A DNA stretch of 64,000 nucleotides from JAXMAO01 sp046350375 (GTDB lineage: Bacteria; Planctomycetota; Phycisphaerae; UBA1845; UTPLA1). The DNA lies in NCBI GenBank assembly GCA_046350375.1, contig JAXMAO010000003.1, positions 248,001-312,000 on the forward strand. The letters run 5' to 3'. Under the pieces are notes generated by a model that saw only the letters and a program-made list of their open reading frames with translations, was not told the DNA's origin and ran no database searches. Of this stretch, positions 29,235-37,284 are shown in pieces. A program made the translations under genes and the position numbers. How positions within the stretch are numbered: position 1 is the first letter of the stretch; every line of letters begins with the position of its first letter.

Positions 29235-31319
29235 CTAGTCGTCGGAATCCTTGTCCGCCTTCGGATGCGGCTTGGCCGGCTTGGCGACGCGCTCCTGGGC
29301 GCGCGACGCGGAATCGTGCCCGGCGTCGCCGGCCTCGTCATCCTCGGCCGAACGACCGAGCTGCGCCGGGTCCTTGTAGTTCGAGTAGGAGATGGTGCGC
29401 CACTCGCGCCCGTCGATGCTGCTGACCGACGCGTCCGACAGGAAGAAATCGAGCGTGTCGGTGACCTTCGCGAGCTTGCCCAGCAGCGGCGGAAGGGCCT
29501 TGAGGAACTTGCCGCCCTGTTCCTCGGGCACCTGCGCGAACGTTGACACCATTCCGAGCCCCATCGTGGCCGCCGCCAGGCCGGCACGCCATTCCTCATG
29601 CACCTTCGACTTGTCGGCGAACGACGCCGAGCTGAGCTGTCCGCGCCAGGCGACGCCTTCCTTGGCGTAGCGCGGATTCTTGGAGATGCCCGGGTGTTTG
29701 CCGGCCAGCGTCATCAGGCAGGTGGCGATCGCCTTTTCGCCGGAGCCGAAGACGAGGTAGCCCTCGGCCGTGCCCCAGTACACACCCGACATCTGCATCA
29801 TCATCATGAATGGGTGCGAGACGCGATGGAACGAAGCGTGCCCGTCGATGGTCACATCCTGCATTGAAAGCCCCGGCTGCGTGCCACCCCCGATCAGGCC
29901 GTTGATGGCGTCGAGCCCGCGCTTCACCTGCCGCGCCGCGCCGCGCTCGTTGGACACCTTGACAAGCCAGACCCAGTCGGCGGCGCCGCGGCCCGACAGG
30001 TCAAGCGTCAGCGAGATGCTCGGACCCTCGAACAGCGCCAGCAGATCGTCGCGCAGGTGGATGCCTTTCTCCTTCTGAAGCTCGGCCCACTTCTCCAGGA
30101 CAAACTTGCCGTTTGGAAAATCTTCGCTGGCAACATAGCTCTCCAGCCAGTCGTACAGCCCCGCCAGCGAGATGCCCGACTCGACCGAGAAATCGACCGC
30201 CTCGGCCGGCACCAGCCGGTCGAGATTGTCAAAACTCTGATCGGTCATGATCCACTTGTAGCAGGCGTGCTTCGACGCGTCCGGCGTGAGCATGGAGACG
30301 GTGTCGTGAATGGTGCGATACCCGTCGGTGCGGACGGTCGACGCCGTGTAGTCGAAGATCGAAAAGTCATCAAGCACGCGCACCACGATCCGCAGAACCG
30401 CGTCCGGTCCGATCTCCTCGTCGCCGGGCGCGGATCGCGCGTGCGGGGCGCGGCGCGCCGGCTTCTCGTCGCCGTCATCGTCGTCGTCGGAATCCGAGTC
30501 GGACGGTCTGGCGGCCGCGCGCGGCGCCGGCTTGGGAATCTGTGCCGCAATGCCGGACATCAGCGCCCGCAGGTTCTTGGAGAGCTTGGCGGCGTCGAAA
30601 AACGTCATTTCGTCCTCGGCCGGCCCGAGCTTGTCGAACGCGTGGACAAATCGCTCCGACGCCACCAGCCCCTTCGAGCGCCCCGCGCCCGCGTGCAGCG
30701 CCACGGCGTCCGACAGCAGCGACTCGCCCAGGCCCATGAACAGCACGTCGCCGCGCCGCGCCACCGTCAGCGAAAACGGCGCCGCCTCGGCGATCGCAAA
30801 CGACACCATCGTCGCGCCGTGCTGGCGGCTCTCGCTCACCTTGCCGGCGTTGCCAATGAGCTTGTTGCCCTCGCGCAGAATGGCCGACAGCCCGGCGAAA
30901 TTCTGCTCGGCCCGCTTCGGGTCAACCCGCGTCACCAGGCAGAACTGGTACGCCGGGCCGTTCATCCGCATCATCATCAGGTGCTCGCGCTCGAACAGGC
31001 TCGACCACTCCACCTGGCCGAACAGCGCCTGGACCTTCTCGATGGCCGCGTCCAACTGATCACTCGCCTCGGCCGGCACCTGGGCCGACACCAGGTCCCA
31101 CAGGTCCTCGCCGATGCCGCACGACTCGAGCGCCTTGAAGACTCGTCGCCAGTGCGCCCGGAGGAATTCCTGCTTGGAGTTCTGTCGCGCGGCCGAGACC
31201 AGGTAAACGTCGCTCGGCACGCAACGCAGAAGGGGGAATTCCTCGACCACGCCGCCATATGCGGCCGCCGGAATCAGCATCCACGCCGAGAGGAGGATCG
31301 ATCGATGCCGTCGATTCAT
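29235..31319 (-). CDS. Large exported protein of unknown function
   Basis: 694 residues with a short signal peptide (SILLSAWMLIPAAAYGG), preceded by AGGTGAT. The body is alpha/beta with two similar halves (VDPKRAEQNFAGLSAILREG and VSNERGAARQVKRGLDAIN; GDVLFMGLGESLLSDAVAL and GYLVFGSGEKAIATCLMTL). The halves are joined by a strongly acidic linker (SDSDSDDDDDGDEK) and end in a charged tail (KADKDSDD). This layout recalls the exported DUF3352-type proteins, but I cannot confirm a family. Likely periplasmic. Confidence 0.7.
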   Translation of the reverse strand: MNRRHRSILLSAWMLIPAAAYGGVVEEFPLLRCVPSDVYLVSAARQNSKQEFLRAHWRRVFKALESCGIGEDLWDLVSAQVPAEASDQLDAAIEKVQALFGQVEWSSLFEREHLMMMRMNGPAYQFCLVTRVDPKRAEQNFAGLSAILREGNKLIGNAGKVSESRQHGATMVSFAIAEAAPFSLTVARRGDVLFMGLGESLLSDAVALHAGAGRSKGLVASERFVHAFDKLGPAEDEMTFFDAAKLSKNLRALMSGIAAQIPKPAPRAAARPSDSDSDDDDDGDEKPARRAPHARSAPGDEEIGPDAVLRIVVRVLDDFSIFDYTASTVRTDGYRTIHDTVSMLTPDASKHACYKWIMTDQSFDNLDRLVPAEAVDFSVESGISLAGLYDWLESYVASEDFPNGKFVLEKWAELQKEKGIHLRDDLLALFEGPSISLTLDLSGRGAADWVWLVKVSNERGAARQVKRGLDAINGLIGGGTQPGLSMQDVTIDGHASFHRVSHPFMMMMQMSGVYWGTAEGYLVFGSGEKAIATCLMTLAGKHPGISKNPRYAKEGVAWRGQLSSASFADKSKVHEEWRAGLAAATMGLGMVSTFAQVPEEQGGKFLKALPPLLGKLAKVTDTLDFFLSDASVSSIDGREWRTISYSNYKDPAQLGRSAEDDEAGDAGHDSASRAQERVAKPAKPHPKADKDSDD

Positions 31320-31391
31320 GTATCACCTGGTTTCGCGTCTGTCGTGCGGGCCGTGCTCGTCCAGACAGGGCAACGGTTTTTCCACGCCGCG

Positions 31392-32720
31392 CTAACGGTT
31401 CACGCCGGCCCGCCGGCCGAACCTCGCGTAGAACAGCACCGCGCCCGCCAGTCCGGCACATCCGGCCGCCATGAAGGTGCTGTACGGCCCCCCGCCCGGA
31501 TGCCAGCGCTCGCCCGCCAGCCACAGCAGCGCCCCCACGGGCGCCGCCCCGGCCACCGCCACGCCGCGGGCCGCCCAATATAGCCCGATCGCCTGCGTTT
31601 TCACATCCACCGGAACCAGCTCGGCGATCATCGCCTTGCGAGCCGGCTCGCCGATCTCCCGCCCGCCCGCCAGGACATACGCCAGCATCAACCCGGCCGC
31701 CCCCCAGGCCCCGCCCAGCACCGGCACCAGCAGCGGAAACACCCCGAAAAAGACGAAGCTCAGCCCGATGTACGGTCGCTTCGCCAGCCCCGCCCGGCTC
31801 GCCAGCGGACCGACCGCCACGTAGAGCGCGATGTTGGTCGCCGCCTCAATGTTCAGCAGCACCGACTGATAAGCCGCCGTGCCGCGGTCGAGCGCCGCCG
31901 ACAACAGCGGCACGCAGTAGAGAATCAGGAACGGCTTGGCGATCCCCTCGGCCCAGCGCGCCAGAACGTCGGCCGCCAGCAGCACGCGCAGGTCGGCCGG
32001 GAAGCGCCGCCACAGCGCGCGCGGCCGGTGCCACGCGCGGACCGCGTCGCGACTGCCCGTGCGCATCAGCCGGAACTGCACCCCCCACGCAAACAGCACC
32101 AGCCCGCAGGCGATCAGCGCGTCGCCGCGCACTCCCTGCACGCGCCCGAACCGCCAGACCATCAGCCCGCTGACAAGATAGGCCGCCATCCGCGACAGCC
32201 GTCGCAGGATGGCTTGCAGCGAAAACGCCATCGTCCGCCGGTCGGCCGGCAGCGCGTCGCCCACCACCGACACCACCGCCGGCCCGGCGACACTGTCCCA
32301 CACAAACAAGAACGGCACCGCCACGAACACCGCGCCCGGCGACTGCCACCGCATCAGCACCGCCAGCCCGGCAAGCGGCAGCAGATTGAATATCAGCAGC
32401 GCGCGGCGCGTGTTGATCCGCCCCGCCACCGCGCCGCCGACGTAGTAGTTCAGCGCCTCGAGCGCGTCGCGATAGAAACCGTAGAGCCCGATCAGCCAGA
32501 CCAGGCCGACATCGCCGGCCAGGGCACGCTCGCGCAGCGCCTTGAGATATTGCGGCACCAGCGGCGACCACAGCTCGGTGCTGGCCGTGACCAGGAAAAT
32601 TGCGCCCAGCAGCGCCAGCGTGGAGGCGTTCAGCCCGAGCCAATCGCGCCACGAACGACGCGACGCAGTTGCGACCGTCGAATCATTCGCGCGCGGCGCC
32701 GGATCGCTCACGTGCGACAC
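31392..32720 (-). CDS. Major facilitator superfamily transporter
   Basis: 442 residues with about 12 hydrophobic helices in two bundles. The loop after TM2 carries AGRINTRRALL, a weak version of the MFS loop 2-3 motif (G-x3-D-R-x-G-R-R). A second copy-like loop (SRAGLAKRPYIG) is in the C-terminal half. The GTG at 32720 is the outermost start, and another GTG three codons in is possible. The substrate cannot be predicted. It follows the flanking exported-protein gene on the same strand by 72 bases. Confidence 0.75.
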   Translation of the reverse strand: MSHVSDPAPRANDSTVATASRRSWRDWLGLNASTLALLGAIFLVTASTELWSPLVPQYLKALRERALAGDVGLVWLIGLYGFYRDALEALNYYVGGAVAGRINTRRALLIFNLLPLAGLAVLMRWQSPGAVFVAVPFLFVWDSVAGPAVVSVVGDALPADRRTMAFSLQAILRRLSRMAAYLVSGLMVWRFGRVQGVRGDALIACGLVLFAWGVQFRLMRTGSRDAVRAWHRPRALWRRFPADLRVLLAADVLARWAEGIAKPFLILYCVPLLSAALDRGTAAYQSVLLNIEAATNIALYVAVGPLASRAGLAKRPYIGLSFVFFGVFPLLVPVLGGAWGAAGLMLAYVLAGGREIGEPARKAMIAELVPVDVKTQAIGLYWAARGVAVAGAAPVGALLWLAGERWHPGGGPYSTFMAAGCAGLAGAVLFYARFGRRAGVNR

Positions 32721-32959
32721 GCTACGCCGGCCGCGCCGGGCGGGTCAATCGGCCGCGGCCCGCGGCGCGGCGATCGGAACGCCGCGGCGCCTGGGGAACA
32801 GGCGCGTGCCGTGCCGACGTCGCGCCGCGGTGTGCGGGGCAGATTGCGACCGCGCCCCGCGGCCGGGCATGCCGAGCATGCAGCGCAAGCGGGCGTAATC
32901 GGCCGATCTGGCCGCGGCGAATTGACATTTGCATGCCAGCGGCGTGTAATGACGATGAA

Positions 32960-33034
32960 CGGGGCGTGGCGCAGTCCGGTTAGCGCGTCTGCATGGGGTG
33001 CAGAAGGTCGCTGGTTCGAATCCAGTCGCCCCGA
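32960..33034 (+). tRNA. tRNA-Pro (anticodon GGG)
   Basis: The cloverleaf folds fully: acceptor CGGGGCG/CGCCCCG (7 pairs), D arm GCGC/GCGC, anticodon arm TCTGC/GCAGA with loop ATGGGGT (anticodon GGG), T arm GCTGG/CCAGT with TTCGAAT, and discriminator A. The CCA end is not encoded; ATTTC follows. The 3' end is repeated near 33719, and an accessory island begins immediately downstream. Confidence 0.93.
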
Positions 33035-33064
33035 TTTCTTTCACGGTTTCACGGCTGGCTTGCC
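33025..33064. repeat. Direct repeat copy 1: tRNA-Pro 3' end and flank (attachment-site-like)
   Basis: The first 13 bases, GTCGCCCCGATTT, lie in the T arm and acceptor of the tRNA and its immediate flank, and are identical to 33719-33731. Similarity continues as TTTCACGG-type sequence to about 33064, for roughly 33 of 40 matching positions by eye. Integrases typically use a tRNA 3' end in this way. Confidence 0.6.
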
Positions 33065-33120
33065 GACGGAGTCAGGCAGCCGACGCCGAACCGCACCATT
33101 TGCGGCTCCGAGGGTCCACG

Positions 33121-33621
33121 GTGTCCGAACTGCCATTCTTGGAGGGGTATTCCGGCGAAACCGTCGCAGAACTGCTGGCGCTGGAACACACGCACCGGAT
33201 TGATTCGCTACTGCTTGCCTTTGAGGCGGCCCTCGATCAGAAGGCGGCGCGGGAGGGTGCCGAGAGCCTGACGACCGAAGAGGTTACGGTCCTAGCGATC
33301 GAAGGACTCGAACGCGAAGTCAACAACGGCGGCTATCACCAGTTCTTCGTGAACTCGTCCGTGCAGTATGCGCCCGCCATCGTGACTGCACTGCGGCGGA
33401 TTGGGTGCCCCAAGGTCGCCGCGATCACGGAAGACGCGATCGCCGCTCTGCGACTGCCGCTTCTCTCCGTGGCAGAGATTGAGGCCGTCATTTGCGACGA
33501 TGATGAATCTCGAGACGAGGTCTTGGGAGCGTGTGACCGTCAGTTTCTTGAGTATCCCGAGCCCATCGCGGACCGACTCTTCGCATTCATCAAGGCGAAT
33601 CGAAGCACGATCCGGCTTTGA
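33121..33621 (+). CDS. DMP19-family (DUF4375-like) protein
   Basis: 166 residues from a GTG at 33121, with GAGGG about 8 bases upstream. The segment LEREVNNGGYHQFFVNSS is the hallmark of the DMP19 family, a group that includes a DNA-mimic protein from Neisseria and many immunity-like proteins near toxin loci. It is acidic (TTEEVTVL, CDDDESRDEV), in keeping with DNA mimicry, although the role here is not proven. It lies alone between the two tRNA-derived repeats and may be the cargo of a small integrated element. No integrase is present. Confidence 0.75.
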   Translation: MSELPFLEGYSGETVAELLALEHTHRIDSLLLAFEAALDQKAAREGAESLTTEEVTVLAIEGLEREVNNGGYHQFFVNSSVQYAPAIVTALRRIGCPKVAAITEDAIAALRLPLLSVAEIEAVICDDDESRDEVLGACDRQFLEYPEPIADRLFAFIKANRSTIRL

Positions 33622-33718
33622 CCTGCCGGGACCGCTCAGCGGGGTCGCGGCCGAGCAGACCCCTGATTTCCGGCTCCCAAACCCGAATTCCTTGCACGAA
33701 GAGTTCAACTGGCGGACT

Positions 33719-33757
33719 GTCGCCCCGATTTCCTTAATGGTCTCACGGCAGGTTCCC
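33719..33757. repeat. Direct repeat copy 2 of the tRNA-Pro 3' end
   Basis: GTCGCCCCGATTT followed by CCTTAATGGTCTCACGGCAGG matches the tRNA-Pro 3' end and its flank (33025-33064). The 5' half of the tRNA is absent here, so this is not a second tRNA but an attR-like remnant. The two copies bracket about 650 bases holding the DMP19 gene. Confidence 0.6.
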
Positions 33758-33813
33758 GGTAGGTTTCTGCTGGTCTGGAATCCCGACATCGATTCCGCCG
33801 CGCCGAGTCGTGC

Positions 33814-34251
33814 ATGCTGAATCGTCGTACCGCAACGGTGTTTCTCTCCCTGGTTTTGCTCCACGCCGCACACTTCTCGGAGGAGTTCTGCTTCCGGCTT
33901 TACGACGTCCTTCCGCTCGCCCGGTTCGTCAGCGGGATTGTGCCCGACAACCCGCCCGCCGGTTTCGCGCTGGCCAACGCGATCTTCGTTTCGTTCGGGC
34001 TGGCGTGCTATGCGTTCCCCGTTCGGCGGGCGTGGAGCGCCCGCACCGGTCTGATTTGGTTCTGGATCGTCATCGAAACGATCAACGGCAGCTTTCATCT
34101 GTTGTGGATGCTGGCGGCCCGCGCCTATCGACCCGGAGGCTTCACCGCTCCGATCGTCTTGCTCGTCGCCGTCTGGCTCGCGTGCCGCCGGCTGCGCGAC
34201 GCGGCCGCATCCGCGCCGGGCGTCTCGACCACCTCGTTCACGCCATCATAG
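33814..34251 (+). CDS. HXXEE-domain membrane protein with 3' end replaced by Rhs sequence
   Basis: 145 residues. LLHAAHFSEEFCFRLYD gives the H-x2-H-x2-E-E motif of the HXXEE family of small integral membrane proteins (function unknown), and about four hydrophobic helices follow. The C-terminal dozen residues (GVSTTSFTPS) are translated from the antisense of Rhs core DNA: from about 34213 the DNA is the reverse of the core found in the other modules. The natural 3' end has been lost at the edge of the Rhs array. Confidence 0.7.
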   Translation: MLNRRTATVFLSLVLLHAAHFSEEFCFRLYDVLPLARFVSGIVPDNPPAGFALANAIFVSFGLACYAFPVRRAWSARTGLIWFWIVIETINGSFHLLWMLAARAYRPGGFTAPIVLLVAVWLACRRLRDAAASAPGVSTTSFTPS

Positions 34252-34481
34252 TAATAGTCGGTCGTCTTCGCCAGCCCGTCGTGGGCGAACTCGACCCTTC
34301 GCCCCAGCGCATCATACACGAAGGCCGCCTTGCGGGTGGTGTTCGTGCTGTCATAGACGCCGGTCAGCCGGTTGTGGTGGTCGTAGCGATAGGTGTAACT
34401 CGTCGCGCGGTCGGCCGAGTAGGCCCGCGTCTGGTTGCCGGCCAGGTCATAGCCCTGGCTCAGCCCGGCCAGGGTGGTCAT
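34125..34481 (-). pseudogene. Rhs core fragment, module A (truncated)
   Basis: From the ATG at 34481 the frame reads MTTLAGLSQGYDLAGNQTRA and on to YYYDGVNEVVETPG, nearly identical to the start of modules B, D and F. Rhs homology stops near 34213, where it runs into the HXXEE gene, so the dockerin part, RDP border and tip are gone. The ATG overlaps the stop of the zinc-ribbon gene upstream (ATGA). It is the most distal remnant of the minus-strand array. Confidence 0.8.
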
Positions 34482-35122
34482 GTCGCCCGGCCGGCAATAG
34501 GCGAGGAAGCACTGATCACTGACCCACATTCTGGGCAGAATGCTCCACCACTACCCCGCAGATCATAATTGCATTGACGACAATGGCCAACTCGTACCCG
34601 CCTTGATTGCCGTAGGTCGCGACCAATCCAATAGATTAACAGTCCAATGGTAAGTGTTGTGAGCGGCGGCCACAGAGGAATAGTAATCCAGAGCATTGGA
34701 ACCGTCGGGACAAACTCATCCCACCAGAATGGGCGGTCTACGATCGTATGATTGTCGAGCGGTAAGTTGTGAATGAAACCGGACGGGCGACTCTGAGCAA
34801 GACTCACGCAGACTCTCCTGGCTCGAGGGATGAGGCCTTGACACGTAGCTTCGTAAACAGGAGGTTTGCGCCACATGTGGATGCCGTAGTCGTTAAGCAT
34901 GACAGGATACACGGGAAAGATGAATGTTCCTTCGCGCTCCACAGCGCCCTGCGCAAACATGAGCTGACAGCAGGAACGGTCAGTCCACACACAGATCTCC
35001 TGATGAGTGCGACATGATACTGGCACCAACAACAGGACGATGTACGGACTCCAGAAAGCGGCTATGATGGAACTACGGCGGCCCCACGTTCGCGCGAATA
35101 CCCTCGCAAGTAAACTCACCAT
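34478..35122 (-). CDS. Zinc-ribbon membrane protein, partner of Rhs module B
   Basis: 214 residues. A hydrophobic segment near the N-terminus (IIAAFWSPYIVLLLVPVS) and another at residues about 142-165 (VPMLWITIPLWPPLTTLTIG) flank a loop with several Cys residues. The C-terminus is a zinc ribbon, CRQCNYDLRGSGGAFCPECG. The ATG overlaps the stop of the Rhs module B gene by 7 bases (ATGGTGA), so translation is coupled. Position and coupling suggest an immunity or partner role for the B tip. The same TM plus C-terminal ribbon layout recurs after modules C and D, although the rest of the sequence differs. A generic planctomycete membrane protein is the alternative. Confidence 0.65.
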   Translation of the reverse strand: MVSLLARVFARTWGRRSSIIAAFWSPYIVLLLVPVSCRTHQEICVWTDRSCCQLMFAQGAVEREGTFIFPVYPVMLNDYGIHMWRKPPVYEATCQGLIPRARRVCVSLAQSRPSGFIHNLPLDNHTIVDRPFWWDEFVPTVPMLWITIPLWPPLTTLTIGLLIYWIGRDLRQSRRVRVGHCRQCNYDLRGSGGAFCPECGSVISASSPIAGRAT

Positions 35123-36729
35123 TGCTGGTACACGGCCTGCGCTCCACAGGCCTTGGCGACTGAGATTTGCAATCCATGCCCAGTATCAGAAAGTATCCCT
35201 ACTGACCACCCCGCGACGGGGTTGCACTTGCATCCTGGACAGTTGCACCAATCAACGAGCATTGAACGTTCCGTGCGGTGGTCCATGCGTTGATGTTGCA
35301 ATATGTCGAGTACTACCGCACTGGTGCAGCTGATTTGTTTGCAATCAGCTTGCCCAGAATCCACGTAAGGGTCGCAGCCATTAATGGCCATGCCGGTAAG
35401 GTCCCAACCATCCTTTGACGGAAGACAAACGGAATAGGCGGTGGCCCTCCACACGCCGCACTGCCCTTTCGGGAGGTCCCTTTGGAACCCAAGAGCATCG
35501 TCGAACCCAGTGTCAGCAGGATTTGTCAAAGAGGCCTCCAGAAAGCATCTGGAAGTACCGAATAACCCCGTTCCTGGAGGGCCAACGCAACCTTGGCCCT
35601 CCGCTGATATCACAAGAAGCTGCACCCACGTCTCCTCATGCTGGCATGCACCGTGGACAATGAAACCGGCCTGGGTTGCGACCGAACCATCTGGGTTCGT
35701 ACTGGTGAAGTTGACACCGATGTTTTTGGTGTTCAGCGTGAACGTCCAGGGCGTCAGTCCCTGTGGATCCGTCGCCGCGATTGGATTGTTGCCAAGTGCG
35801 TTGAACAAGCTGGACCTCAGAGTCCGGGACCGGGAGACTGCATCCAACATGTACGCTCCCGCGAAGCGGTGAGGTTGGAAGGCAGGCTCAGGGTACTCTA
35901 TCGGATCCCTCGTCCCCCATCGGCCGACGGCCGGATCGGCATACCGCGCCCGGTGGTGATTCAGCGGCAGCTTGTCGGTGACCGAGTTACTCGCGTCCAG
36001 CGCCACGTGCGGCACGCCCTGGAACATATACCAGTTGTCCACGTCGCTGAAGGTCTGCGCGACCACGAGATCATTCCCCGGCCAGTCCTGCCAGGTCGGC
36101 TCCTTCTCATCATAGCCGTCCTGGTCCTTGCCATCCACCGCGCCGTCGCCGTTCACGTCCGCCCGCGGGTCCCAGATCGTCCCCGCAATCGCCGCCGCCA
36201 CGCGCGTCGCGTCGGTGCTGTCGAGAACCGAGTCATTGTTCAGATCGCCTAACCCGGCGCTCTCGCGGATGTACGGCCGCCCGTAGCCGTCGTACATGAC
36301 CCGCTCGACGATCGCCCCGGTCCGGTCGATCATCGCCCACACGCTGTACATCCGCTCCAGCGCGTAGTAATACGGCTGCTTCAGGTCATCGTTGTACATG
36401 AACAACCGCTCGTCCACGTAACTCACGCCGTGGACGTAATACTTCGCCACGCTGGTCGAGCCGCCCGGCGTCTCGACTACCTCGTTCACTCCATCATAAT
36501 AATAGTCGGTCGTCTTGCCCAGCCCGTCGTGGGCGAACTCGACCCGTCGCCCCAGCGCGTCGTACACGAAGGCCGCCTTGCGGGTCGTGTTCGTGCTGTC
36601 ATAGACGCCCGTCAGCCGGTTGTGATGATCGTAGCGATAGGTGTAACTTGTCGCCCGGTCGACCGAGTAAGCCCGCGTCTGGTTCCCGGCCAGGTCATAG
36701 CCCTGGCTCAGCCCGGCCAGCGTGGTCAT
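35116..36729 (-). CDS. Orphan Rhs module B: core with dockerin-like insert and Cys-containing tip
   Basis: 537 residues. Residues 1-160 are YD-type Rhs repeats (TSYTYRYDHHNRLTGVYDS, YDALGRRVEFAHDG, YDGYGRPYIRESAGLG). Residues about 161-208 are a dockerin-like pair of EF-hand loops (DLNNDSVLDSTD, DVNGDGAVDGKD). The core ends at residue 276 with GRWGTRDP. The tip (277-537) passes through the pre-toxin motif NNPIAATDPQGL and is then unrelated to other tips, with about a dozen Cys. It has no signal peptide and no promoter, and its ATG overlaps the stop of the zinc-ribbon gene upstream. It is a displaced cassette rather than a full Rhs protein. Toxin activity is inferred from architecture. Confidence 0.8.
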   Translation of the reverse strand: MTTLAGLSQGYDLAGNQTRAYSVDRATSYTYRYDHHNRLTGVYDSTNTTRKAAFVYDALGRRVEFAHDGLGKTTDYYYDGVNEVVETPGGSTSVAKYYVHGVSYVDERLFMYNDDLKQPYYYALERMYSVWAMIDRTGAIVERVMYDGYGRPYIRESAGLGDLNNDSVLDSTDATRVAAAIAGTIWDPRADVNGDGAVDGKDQDGYDEKEPTWQDWPGNDLVVAQTFSDVDNWYMFQGVPHVALDASNSVTDKLPLNHHRARYADPAVGRWGTRDPIEYPEPAFQPHRFAGAYMLDAVSRSRTLRSSLFNALGNNPIAATDPQGLTPWTFTLNTKNIGVNFTSTNPDGSVATQAGFIVHGACQHEETWVQLLVISAEGQGCVGPPGTGLFGTSRCFLEASLTNPADTGFDDALGFQRDLPKGQCGVWRATAYSVCLPSKDGWDLTGMAINGCDPYVDSGQADCKQISCTSAVVLDILQHQRMDHRTERSMLVDWCNCPGCKCNPVAGWSVGILSDTGHGLQISVAKACGAQAVYQQW

Positions 36730-37229
36730 GCGATTGGCCTTGTCGTGGGCGTGCTTGTTTCACCGGACCTGCCGCACTCGGGGCAAATGGGCGACGTGTT
36801 CTCCCGAGAATCATAACCACAGTACAAACACTTGCGAGAATCCTCTATCCCCATATCACCCAGCAAGACTCTCGTCAGCAGAATCATCATGGGGCACAAA
36901 CCAATTCCCATTAGCACAAGAACAGGCGTGGAGAGCATTGCACCAACAAATGCAACAACAACCGTTGGCACATAGGCTACTATGGACGCAGCAACCAGCC
37001 CCTTCCTCCAAGTACATATCGTGAACAGTGGTGACAAGACTGCTCCAAGAAAAAACCCGATCGGGGGACCAATGCGCCAAAATGTCCTATCGAAGACAAA
37101 AGCTGTGCCTGCGCCCAGCATGGTGCCGATCGCTATGAACAAGAGTGTGGCGATGACGCCACGCCGGTATCCTGGAACCCTTGACATGCGAGCAGTCGCC
37201 ACTCCGTTCGCGTCCGGAAGAAAGGCCAT
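36726..37229 (-). CDS. Zinc-ribbon membrane protein, partner of Rhs module C
   Basis: 167 residues with about four hydrophobic helices (VIATLLFIAIGTMLGAGTAFVF, IGFFLGAVLSPLFTI, VVVAFVGAMLSTPVLVLMGI) followed by a C-terminal zinc ribbon, CLYCGYDSRENTSPICPECG. The protein ends in ...RPIA, and its TGA stop overlaps the ATG of Rhs module B (GCATGACC). It follows module C by 55 bases. The start could be the ATG at 37229 or 37187. It is probably the membrane-anchored partner or immunity protein of the C tip, by analogy with the neighbouring cassettes. Confidence 0.62.
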   Translation of the reverse strand: MAFLPDANGVATARMSRVPGYRRGVIATLLFIAIGTMLGAGTAFVFDRTFWRIGPPIGFFLGAVLSPLFTICTWRKGLVAASIVAYVPTVVVAFVGAMLSTPVLVLMGIGLCPMMILLTRVLLGDMGIEDSRKCLYCGYDSRENTSPICPECGRSGETSTPTTRPIA

Positions 37230-37284
37230 CAGCGGATACAGCTAAGCGAGAACAGGAAACATGCCAATCAATCTTCCTCCCGCA

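Noticed and set aside
33700..33740. Second tRNA gene at the repeated tRNA-Pro 3' end
   Set aside because: Only the 3' acceptor part and flank are repeated. The D arm, anticodon arm and 5' acceptor strand are absent.
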